A DNA stretch of 12,786 bases, from contig JAEVZP010000021.1 in assembly GCA_023392185.1 (NCBI GenBank), forward strand, positions 1 to 12,786, read 5' to 3'. The DNA is from Bacteroidota bacterium (GTDB lineage: Bacteria > Bacteroidota > Bacteroidia > Chitinophagales > Chitinophagaceae). A program made the position numbers and the translations under genes. Each line of letters starts with the position of its first letter. The first letter of the stretch is position 1. This document shows positions 5,878 to 12,117 of the stretch, one piece after another. Under the pieces are notes generated by a model. It was not told where the DNA came from, searched no databases, and saw only the letters and a program-made list of their open reading frames with translations.

Positions 5878-6951
5878 CTACAGCCGTTCGTAGAGCGCGC
5901 GCAGCTTTTGCCGGGTAATCTGTTGTTCCCAGTCTTTGCCGAGCGCGTTTTCCCACAGCGGCTTCATGCCCATGGAAACATTGATCATCGTGTCGTAATC
6001 CGCCTCGCTGAGGCCGGCGCAAATACCCTGTGGAATATCGATACCGATGCGGTCCACCATCTGCTTAAACTCGGCCACGCCTTCGGGATAATATTCTTCG
6101 AGGTGGTTGAACACAATGCAGTTGCCGATACCGTGCTTGGTGCCGAGGAGATAGCTGAGGCCATAGCTTACGGCGTGGGCTACGCCTACCTGCGAATAAG
6201 CAATGCTCATTCCGCCAAAATAAGAGGCCATCATCAGCTTTTCATCGCTCTCGTCGGTCCACTCGGGCGTCAGAAAAATTTCCTGGCACAGTTCCAGCGC
6301 CTTTTCGCCATAGGCCTTGCTGAAAGCGTTCAGATAGGTGCCTTCCAGACTTTCGATGCAGTGGATATAGCAGTCCATGCCGGTATAAAAGCGCTGATTG
6401 ACCGGTGCATTTTTAATCAAATCCGGATCCAGCACAATCTGGTCAAAGGGTGTAAAATCAGAGTTCATACCCAGTTTACGCTCCGGCCCGGTCAGCACGC
6501 AGGTGCGGCTTACTTCTGCCCCCGTTCCGGAAAGCGTTGGGATGCCTACCTTATACACACCCGGCTTCCTGACCAGGTCCCAGCCCTGATAGTCCTGTGC
6601 TTTTCCGGGATTGGTCATCATTAGCGCAACGGCTTTTGCCAGGTCCATGACCGAGCCTCCACCGATACCGATAATTCCGGAAACGGTGCCAAATTCTGCC
6701 TTCAGGCTATCGGCAAGCGCATCTACATAGCCGGTCTTGGGCTCCTGGGTCACGTCGGCAACAATGAGCTTGTCCTTTCCGCGCAGGGGAATGCGCGCCC
6801 TAAAGGCAACATTGTTCTCAAAGTGATGATCGAGCAGAAAGATCATGGGAGCGCCGCCCTGGCGGCGCGGTGCCAGGATGTCGTCGAGCTGATTGAAAGA
6901 ACCACGTCCGTAAACGACGTAGTCCACCATTTTAAAGTTGCGGAAAGTCAA
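5878..6951 (-). CDS. kdnB: Iron-containing alcohol dehydrogenase family, KdnB-type 3-deoxy-D-manno-octulosonate 8-oxidase
   Basis: A 357-residue group III (iron-type) alcohol dehydrogenase fold. GIGGGSVMDLAKA (95-107) is the nucleotide-binding glycine motif. The metal ligands are intact as D193 and H197 in MDCYIH, H259 in VAHAVSYGL and H273 in TKHGIGNC. The overall pattern (YQGWDLVRKP, SGTGAEVSRT, FYTGMDCYIHCIESLEGTYL) is what I recall for Shewanella KdnB, which oxidises C8 of Kdo so that the aminotransferase KdnA can make 8-amino-Kdo for LPS. The match is from memory, not a search. The start is taken as TTG at 6951, giving MTFRNFKMVDYVVYGRG, because this N-terminus and the 357-residue length fit the family; the ATG at 6930 would remove FRNFK. 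A longer reading upstream adds low-complexity nonsense. No kdnA lies in the window, so partner and substrate are unconfirmed. Confidence 0.8.
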   Translation of the reverse strand: MTFRNFKMVDYVVYGRGSFNQLDDILAPRRQGGAPMIFLLDHHFENNVAFRARIPLRGKDKLIVADVTQEPKTGYVDALADSLKAEFGTVSGIIGIGGGSVMDLAKAVALMMTNPGKAQDYQGWDLVRKPGVYKVGIPTLSGTGAEVSRTCVLTGPERKLGMNSDFTPFDQIVLDPDLIKNAPVNQRFYTGMDCYIHCIESLEGTYLNAFSKAYGEKALELCQEIFLTPEWTDESDEKLMMASYFGGMSIAYSQVGVAHAVSYGLSYLLGTKHGIGNCIVFNHLEEYYPEGVAEFKQMVDRIGIDIPQGICAGLSEADYDTMINVSMGMKPLWENALGKDWEQQITRQKLRALYERL

Positions 6952-7035
6952 GGCAGAAAAAGGATTGGATGTTTGAAAGATAGAACAAATGCCGGCACCG
7001 GAGTTGCTGCTGGCAGGATCGGGCTCCGGCGGGTG

Positions 7036-7043
7036 CAAATTTA
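7036..7043 (-). promoter_or_regulatory. Candidate promoter -7 box for kdnB
   Basis: On the minus strand this reads TAAATTTG, a perfect match to TAnnTTTG, about 85 bases upstream of the proposed TTG start at 6951. A TTG trinucleotide upstream is not at the normal 19-base spacing. The remaining 296 bases between kdnB and the delta-60 gene hold a copy of the TTTCCGGAAA palindrome (7142-7151), several CCGG-rich words, and no ORF that looks real. Confidence 0.4.
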
Positions 7044-7212
7044 TCCTTTCCGGCCAACATCCGGCCTTGTGCTTTGCGCGCCGCTTTGGGGTTCGCTTTT
7101 GTCTTCCAACAGCGCGGCATCCGGGCCATTCACAGGCCGTTTTTCCGGAAACTGCCGACATCCCAACCGGAAAATACGCTTTCTTTCGTATGGACCGGAG
7201 AGATCCGGAGAA

Positions 7213-7220
7213 TACCTTTG
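7213..7220 (+). promoter_or_regulatory. Promoter -7 box for the delta-60 repeat gene
   Basis: TACCTTTG is a perfect match to the Bacteroidota -7 consensus TAnnTTTG. It lies 27 bases upstream of the ATG at 7248, giving a short leader. The T-rich stretch TTCTTTCG at 7181-7188 is the only -33-like sequence, but its spacing of about 24 bases is long. Confidence 0.5.
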
Positions 7221-7247
7221 TTTTCTTCTTTCAAAAGCTCTTTTTCT

Positions 7248-8804
7248 ATGAAAAAAATATTTACGCACCTGCTGCTTTGTGCCAGCTTTGGCGCTTCGGC
7301 CCAGGCAAAATTTCTGGACAGCAGTTTTCACTTCAACGGCCTGCAGGACTCGCTCGCAGCCGCTTTCGCGCCGCAGCAGGCTGGTTGGGCCAAGACGGTC
7401 GCCTTGCAGCCCGACGGCAAAATCCTGTTGGTAGTGAACGCGCAAAACAAGATTAACCTGATGCGCCTGAACGCCGACGGAACCAAAGATGCCGGCTTTG
7501 CAACCGGTGGCCTTTTCCGGGGATCGCCTACCACAACGGGCAGCACCGAACCCACGGATGTAGCGGTGCAACCCGACGGTAAGATTCTGCTCCTGGGCCA
7601 TGCCTTTTCTACTGCGCAGAAGCAGGATGTGGTGCTGTACCGGCTGCTGGCCAATGGCACGCCGGACAACGCCTTTGGAACCAACGGGCTGGTGATGACC
7701 TCTACGCCGGGCAGCAACAGTTATGACTACAGCCGGAAAGTGCTGCTTCGCCCGAACGGAAAGATTGTGGTGGTGGGCAGTACCAACACTCTTAACAGTG
7801 ACGACAAGCACCTGCTGGTGCAATACAACACCGACGGCACCCTCGATGCCGGTTTTGGCACGGGCGGCATTGCCGTGCAGGCGCCTACGGGCAAAGCCGT
7901 TTCGGGGCTGGGCGGCCTGCTGCAACCCGACGGCAAAATTGTAGTTTTTGGCGCGCAGTATGCCGGTAGCGGCTCGGTGGGCGTGGTTGCCCGGTATGAC
8001 AGCACCGGAGCGGTGGACGACAGCTTCGGGACCGACGGCTATCGGGAAGAAATAATCCACAACCGACCCGCGACGACGGTTAAAGATGCTGCTTTGCAAA
8101 GCGACGGCAAAATGGTTTTAAGCTTATATGCCATTCCAGACTCCATTCATGCAACCCGGCTTTCTGCCGACGGCGAGCGGGACCTTTCTTTTGGCCAGAA
8201 CGGCCTTGCCACCCTCAAGCCGGGCGGCTCTTCCAACTGGGGGTTTCTGGAAAAAATCATAGTCTTGCCGGGCGACAGCCTGCTGTTTGGATGCAACGCA
8301 GTAGTGGATGCTGCCCGCCAGTATGACTTTACAGTGGTGCGACTCACGCCAAACGGCGCTGTCGATTTGATGTGGGGCGATAACGGTAAAGTAGTGGCTG
8401 ATTTCCATCAGGATTATGACAACCTCTATGGCATGGCTGTGCAGCCCGACGGAAAAATGGTTGCTTGCGGCAGCAGCCGCCAAAACGACAACACCTCTTT
8501 AGGCTATCCCAGCGTAGCGCGTTTTAAGAAAATATCTCGCTCGGCAAGCAGCAGCGTTGCTTTCCTTTCCAACACCGGCATCGTGTTGCACCTGTATCCC
8601 AACCCGACAACGGGCGCTTTGCAGATCGAAGGCGCCCGGGCCGGCGATCGCGTGACTCTTCGCAATACTTTTGGACAAGTTGTTTTGCAGCAGACGCTGA
8701 CGGCTGCCCCGCTGCAACTACAGTCACTTTCAGCTGGCTTGTATCACCTGCTCGTGGTGCGCGGTGAAAGCATAATCGGCGGAGGCAGGATTGTAAAAGA
8801 ATAA
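7248..8804 (+). CDS. Secreted delta-60 repeat beta-propeller protein with T9SS sorting domain
   Basis: A 518-residue exported protein. The signal peptide MKKIFTHLLLCASFGASAQA ends near residue 19-20. Seven delta-60 repeats follow, each with an (L/V)QPDGKI(L/V) strand and an RL.ADGT.D..FG..G turn. QPDGKI-type strands lie at about 53, 107, 167, 226, 283, 339 (degenerate, LPGDSLLF) and 398. An extra half-turn at 22-31 (FLDSSFHFNG) would supply the strand that closes a seven-bladed propeller. Residues 443-518 are a type A T9SS C-terminal domain with the LYPNPTTG motif at 449-456, so the protein should cross the outer membrane by type IX secretion and be cleaved or anchored at the surface. The ligand is unknown. 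The start at 7248 is chosen over a longer frame from 7074 because only it begins with a signal peptide and follows a -7 box. Confidence 0.9.
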   Translation: MKKIFTHLLLCASFGASAQAKFLDSSFHFNGLQDSLAAAFAPQQAGWAKTVALQPDGKILLVVNAQNKINLMRLNADGTKDAGFATGGLFRGSPTTTGSTEPTDVAVQPDGKILLLGHAFSTAQKQDVVLYRLLANGTPDNAFGTNGLVMTSTPGSNSYDYSRKVLLRPNGKIVVVGSTNTLNSDDKHLLVQYNTDGTLDAGFGTGGIAVQAPTGKAVSGLGGLLQPDGKIVVFGAQYAGSGSVGVVARYDSTGAVDDSFGTDGYREEIIHNRPATTVKDAALQSDGKMVLSLYAIPDSIHATRLSADGERDLSFGQNGLATLKPGGSSNWGFLEKIIVLPGDSLLFGCNAVVDAARQYDFTVVRLTPNGAVDLMWGDNGKVVADFHQDYDNLYGMAVQPDGKMVACGSSRQNDNTSLGYPSVARFKKISRSASSSVAFLSNTGIVLHLYPNPTTGALQIEGARAGDRVTLRNTFGQVVLQQTLTAAPLQLQSLSAGLYHLLVVRGESIIGGGRIVKE

Positions 8805-8852
8805 GTGGCTGCAAGCCCTTTTTTCCGGAAAACAGCGCCTTAAAAAACAGTT

Positions 8853-8876
8853 ACAGCCACCCTTTCAGGTGGCTGT
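8853..8876. terminator. Terminator between the convergent delta-60 and ROK kinase genes
   Basis: Arms ACAGCCACC (8853-8861) and GGTGGCTGT (8868-8876) enclose a 6-base loop. The plus strand continues TTTCTTTT, a good T tract. On the minus strand the TTTTTT complementary to the A run at 8843-8848 follows a few bases later. It serves the delta-60 gene (stop at 8804) and probably also the convergent ROK kinase gene (stop at 8907). Confidence 0.82.
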
Positions 8877-8906
8877 TTTCTTTTCCAGGAAGAAAATGCC
8901 TGGTGC

Positions 8907-9860
8907 CTACCATGCCAGAGCGCTGGCTCCCAGCAGCGCCGCGTTGGCCTCCGGCAGAGCCGAGGAAAGCAACCGGACTTTTCCGGCATACAGATGCAGG
9001 AGGCTTTTTTCGAAGTATTGCCGCACCGGCTGTAGCAACAGTTCGCCGGCGCGCGCCAGCCCGCCATAGAAGATAATGGCTTCCGGCGAGGTGATAGCGA
9101 CTGCATCGGCGAGCGTTTCCCCAAGGATGCGGCCGGTATGGTCAAATAATTCCAGCGCCAGTGCATCGCCCCGCAAGGCAGCCTGCTGAATGTCCCAGGC
9201 CGATATTTTTCCGGTATGCTCGTGGAGCAGGCTGGGCTCCCGGCGCGCCAGCAGCCATTCTTCGGCGGTGCGCACCATGCCGGTGGCCGAGGCATAGGTC
9301 TCGAGGCAGCCATTGCGCCCGCAGCCACAGGCGCGCCCGCCCCGCACGGCGATGACGTGGCCCAGTTCGCCGGCAAGGCCGTCGTGCCCCAGAATCAGCT
9401 TGCCGTTGGCTACAAAACCAGAGCCCAGGCCGGTGCCGAGGGTAACGAGTATATAATCGGAAAGCCCCTGGGCTGCACCAAAGAGGCCTTCGCCGACCGC
9501 TGCGGCGTTGGCGTCGTTGGTGAGCCACACCGGAAGGCCGGTGAGCGCCGAAAGCTTTTCAGAAACCGGAATAACACCTTTCCAGGGCAGGTTGGCTGCG
9601 TCTATAATCTGTCCGGTGTGGTAGTTGGCGTTGGGTGCTCCCATGCCAATGCCGGTGACCGGCTGGTCTCGCAGGATTGCCTTTACAGCAAGCGCCAGTG
9701 CTTCGAGGTAGCTGTCGGCCGATGGGTGGGCGCGGGTTTTCAGGTGGCTGGTTCGGATCACCTGCCCGGTGGCGCTCACCAGCCCGATGGTGGTATTGGT
9801 TCCACCCATGTCGATACCAATGGCGAAAGATTCTTTTGGAGGAACAGCGGCTCTATTCAT
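8907..9860 (-). CDS. ROK-family sugar kinase, glucokinase-like
   Basis: A 317-residue cytoplasmic kinase of the ROK family, the usual length. The ATP-binding phosphate-1 loop DMGGTN lies at 17-22. NDANAA at 115-120 holds the catalytic base D116, and TLGTGLGSG at 140-148 is phosphate-2. E165-x-G-H168 is the sugar-binding motif. The ROK zinc motif H168 plus C178-x-C180-x4-C185 in ACGCGRNGCLE is complete. There is no N-terminal HTH, so this is an enzyme rather than a ROK repressor. Substrate could be glucose, mannose, N-acetylglucosamine or a similar hexose; sequence alone does not settle it. The start MNRAAVPPKE at 9860 is chosen because longer readings run into the divergent permease gene. It lies 33 bases from that permease, which probably imports its substrate. 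Confidence 0.92.
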   Translation of the reverse strand: MNRAAVPPKESFAIGIDMGGTNTTIGLVSATGQVIRTSHLKTRAHPSADSYLEALALAVKAILRDQPVTGIGMGAPNANYHTGQIIDAANLPWKGVIPVSEKLSALTGLPVWLTNDANAAAVGEGLFGAAQGLSDYILVTLGTGLGSGFVANGKLILGHDGLAGELGHVIAVRGGRACGCGRNGCLETYASATGMVRTAEEWLLARREPSLLHEHTGKISAWDIQQAALRGDALALELFDHTGRILGETLADAVAITSPEAIIFYGGLARAGELLLQPVRQYFEKSLLHLYAGKVRLLSSALPEANAALLGASALAW

Positions 9861-9893
9861 TTCGGGGATTAAATTAGGCGTTTCAATCTGCAC

Positions 9894-11177
9894 ATGAACT
9901 ACGAACATCAAAATGGTGCTGCACCCCGGAAATCTTTTCTCTTCGGTATGGTGCTTATCGGCACTCTGTTTTTCATTTTTGGCTTTATTACCTGGGCCAA
10001 CAGCCAGTTGATTCCGTACCTGAAACTGGCCTGCGAGTTGACGGCTGCTGAAAGCTATCTGGTTGCGACCGCTTTTTTTGCTGCTTATTTTTTCATGGCG
10101 CTGCCTTCGGCTGCTATCCTGGCCCGCACCGGCTATCAGAAAGGGATGAGCCTGGGTCTTGGGATCATGGCGGTTGGCGCGGTGCTTTTTGTGCCGGCTG
10201 CACAGGCCCGGAATTTCTCGCTTTTTCTCCTGGGTCTTTTTGTGATTGGTACCGGGCTGGCGCTGCTGCAGACCGCTTCTAACCCGTATGCAGCTGCACT
10301 CGGCCCCCGCGAAAGTGCTGCCCGGCGCATCAGCATCATGGGGATCTGCAATAAGGTTGCCGGCATTCTGGCAGTTTATATCCTCGGCAGCATTACGCTC
10401 TCCAACGCCGATGCGATCAAGGCGCAGGTAGCGCTGGCTGCTCCGGCCGAGAAGGCCCGGATCCTGGATGCGCTGGCGCAACGGGTGATTGTGCCGTATC
10501 AGATTATTGCTGCGGCGCTGTTGGCGCTGGCCTTTTTGTTTCTGGTATTCCGGCTCCCGGAAATTGAGGAGGAAGCTCCTACCCCGGCCGAGGCCGCAGC
10601 CGGCGAACCTAAAAACCTGTTCCAGCATTCCAACCTGATGCTGGGTGCGGTAGCGCTTTTTCTGTATGTGGGCGCCGAGGTGATTAGTTATGACACATTT
10701 ACACCTTTCGGGGAGTCGCTGGGCTATCCGCTGGCGGTGGCCAAGCATTTTCCGTCTTATACGGGCTATTGTTTGCTGGCCGGCTATCTGGCAGGTATTG
10801 CGCTGATCCCGAAATACCTGTCGCAGCACAAAGCGTTGTTTTTCTCGGCCATATTAAGTCTGATTCTCGTGGCGGTGACCCTGATGACCAGTGGTGCGAT
10901 AGCAGTAGGTGCTTTTGCCTTGCTGGGCTTTAGCAATGCAGCCATGTGGCCGGCGATTTTTCCGATGGCCCTTACCGGATTGGGGCGGCTCACCAAACTG
11001 GGCTCTGCGGTTTTGATCATGGCCATTGTAGGCGGGGCGGTTTTGCCGCCAATCTATGGAAAGCTCAGCGAAGTACTGGGCAGTGCCAAAGGTGCTTATG
11101 TGCTGCTCGTCCCTTGCTATCTCTATATTCTTTGGTATGGACTCCGGGGCAGACGGCTGGCAGCCCCAAACGGATGA
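9894..11177 (+). CDS. FHS-family sugar/H+ symporter (MFS; glucose/galactose or fucose permease type)
   Basis: A 427-residue inner-membrane transporter with about 12 hydrophobic segments arranged as six plus six around a cytoplasmic loop near residues 225-245 (EIEEEAPTPAEAAAGE). The first segment carries the family pattern FFIFGFITWANSQLIPYLK. The fourth carries GTGLALLQTASNPYAAALGP, the counterpart of the LETAANP block in E. coli FucP. Here the acidic residue important in FucP is a glutamine, which I associate with the glucose/galactose and N-acetylglucosamine branch rather than fucose. ARTGYQKGMSLGLGIMAVGA matches the conserved MFS loop after the second segment. Substrate is a guess. Pairing with the divergent ROK kinase suggests transport of a free hexose followed by phosphorylation. 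The hairpin at 11252-11287 may terminate it. Confidence 0.9.
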   Translation: MNYEHQNGAAPRKSFLFGMVLIGTLFFIFGFITWANSQLIPYLKLACELTAAESYLVATAFFAAYFFMALPSAAILARTGYQKGMSLGLGIMAVGAVLFVPAAQARNFSLFLLGLFVIGTGLALLQTASNPYAAALGPRESAARRISIMGICNKVAGILAVYILGSITLSNADAIKAQVALAAPAEKARILDALAQRVIVPYQIIAAALLALAFLFLVFRLPEIEEEAPTPAEAAAGEPKNLFQHSNLMLGAVALFLYVGAEVISYDTFTPFGESLGYPLAVAKHFPSYTGYCLLAGYLAGIALIPKYLSQHKALFFSAILSLILVAVTLMTSGAIAVGAFALLGFSNAAMWPAIFPMALTGLGRLTKLGSAVLIMAIVGGAVLPPIYGKLSEVLGSAKGAYVLLVPCYLYILWYGLRGRRLAAPNG

Positions 11178-11251
11178 ACCCGGGCAGTAGTTCAAATCAC
11201 CAAGCCACACCAGTCCTGCCATATTTGGCAGTTTTACAACCGAAGCACAAA

Positions 11252-11287
11252 AAAACCGGCCTCCTCATAATGCAGAAAGCCGGTTTT
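11252..11287. terminator. Terminator between the convergent permease and TM2 genes
   Basis: Arms AAAACCGGC (11252-11260) and GCCGGTTTT (11279-11287) with an 18-base loop. On the minus strand the stem is followed by a run of seven or more T residues, making it a strong terminator for the TM2 gene (stop at 11309). On the plus strand only four T residues end the stem, so it is weaker for the permease gene. Confidence 0.75.
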
Positions 11288-11308
11288 GGTTTGCGCCTTA
11301 ATGATTCC

Positions 11309-11752
11309 TTAGAAAGTACTGTCGTAAGGACCATTTTTGGGCTCCAGAGTGCCGATGATAATCCGAACCAGATCGATGAGGACCCAAATGCCGAAAAAAC
11401 CGCCGAAAGTAAGCAGTTGTACAATCCCCTGCCAAGTATACCCCAAGTAGAAGCGGTGGATTCCGAGACCACCCAGGAAAATTACCAGCAGCAGCGCAAC
11501 CAACTGACTTTTCCCCCCGCCACCACGAAGCATTTTCTTCATTTTGGCAAAGAAAGAAAGCTTCTTGGCTTTTACCACCTTAGCCGTTGCTATAGTACCA
11601 GCCTCAGCAGCAACGGGAGTCATAGAAACAGCAGCAGCAGGAGTTGCTGTGCCGGCAACTACCTCAACAGGCTGAGAAACAAAAGCGGCCTGAGCGGCCG
11701 GAGTGCCGAGCAACAGAGCCGCGGCAGAAAGCGAAAGGACTATTTTTTTCAT
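11309..11752 (-). CDS. TM2-domain membrane protein with signal peptide
   Basis: A 147-residue protein. It starts MKKIVLSLSAAALLLG and has a signal peptide ending near AQA at 20-22. An Ala/Val/Thr-rich spacer runs from 23 to about 60, then a basic stretch KAKKLSFFAKMKKMLRGGGG, then a TM2 domain at 81-136. The TM2 hallmarks are GGLGIHRFYLGY (94-105), with the conserved H-R-F-Y-L-G, and the IDLVR element (126-130) in the second helix, connected by a tight turn. TM2 proteins of this form are common in Bacteroidota and have no settled function. The start at 11752 is preferred over one at 11836 because it gives a clean signal peptide. The gene is convergent with the permease and divergent from the last gene. 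Confidence 0.87.
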   Translation of the reverse strand: MKKIVLSLSAAALLLGTPAAQAAFVSQPVEVVAGTATPAAAVSMTPVAAEAGTIATAKVVKAKKLSFFAKMKKMLRGGGGKSQLVALLLVIFLGGLGIHRFYLGYTWQGIVQLLTFGGFFGIWVLIDLVRIIIGTLEPKNGPYDSTF

Positions 11753-11836
11753 ATAGGAAAATGGAGCGCAATAGTAATAGGCATCGGGTGAATATCCAAA
11801 GGTTTCCCTTGTGTCTTTTTGCATATTTATTAACAC

Positions 11837-11867
11837 TATAGATAGGGTATATCATAATCATTACAAA
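11837..11867 (-). promoter_or_regulatory. Candidate promoter for the TM2 gene
   Basis: On the minus strand, TTTG (11864-11867) and TATCTATA (11837-11844) are separated by exactly 19 bases, the standard -33/-7 spacing of the Bacteroidota primary sigma factor. The -7 box matches TAnnTTTG at 6 of 8 positions. The start codon lies about 85 bases downstream. It partly overlaps the left end of the coding remnant at 11858-12047. Confidence 0.45.
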
Positions 11868-12047
11868 AGCCCTTTCCGGGGGCGCATCTGAACCACCCCA
11901 AGACGTACTTTGAGCAGTTCCTGTTGGGAGCTGGCATACCTTTTTCCCCAATCAAAAAACGGCCGGTACCAATATCTGAACCTGCCACCTGAAGACCTGT
12001 CTGCCCTGCTTTTCGAAAAGCCGGACCTGGTAGTAACCGCCGGCTGA
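11858..12047 (+). pseudogene. Short coding remnant with one frameshift, unrecognised
   Basis: Two adjacent frames look like one interrupted reading frame. The first reads HLNHPKTYFEQFLLGAGIPF and runs to SPIK. The second resumes as NGRYQYLNLPPEDLSALLF and ends FEKPDLVVTAG with TGA at 12045. Removing one A from the AAAAAA run at 11954-11959 joins them into about 62 residues with codon choice like the neighbouring genes. There is no in-frame ATG, and a TAA lies at 11855, so the 5' end is missing. It may be a decayed gene tail or a real small gene with a homopolymer base-call error. I do not recognise the family. The whole 365-base gap (11753-12117) otherwise holds only the two candidate promoters. 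Confidence 0.4.
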
Positions 12048-12102
12048 TAAAGTATGAGCGCCTTATTGCAGAAAGCCGGAAATTCAAGAACCCGGGCGGA
12101 AT

Positions 12103-12110
12103 TAATTTTG
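12103..12110 (+). promoter_or_regulatory. Candidate -7 box very close to the last gene
   Basis: TAATTTTG is a perfect TAnnTTTG match but ends only seven bases before the ATG at 12118. If used, the mRNA would be almost leaderless. No good -33 element lies 19 bases upstream, so it may be a chance match. Confidence 0.25.
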
Positions 12111-12117
12111 CTGTTTC

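Noticed and set aside
7041..8099. Long minus-strand ORF of 352 codons
   Set aside because: It is antisense to the delta-60 repeats; its apparent repeats mirror those of the real gene.
9861..10829. Long N-terminal extension of the ROK kinase frame
   Set aside because: The extension is antisense to the permease and is low-complexity, and the kinase domain begins properly at 9860.
12020..12047. Resemblance of KPDLVV to substrate-binding proteins of the BtuF type
   Set aside because: Only a short common phrase matches; the surrounding residues do not support that family.
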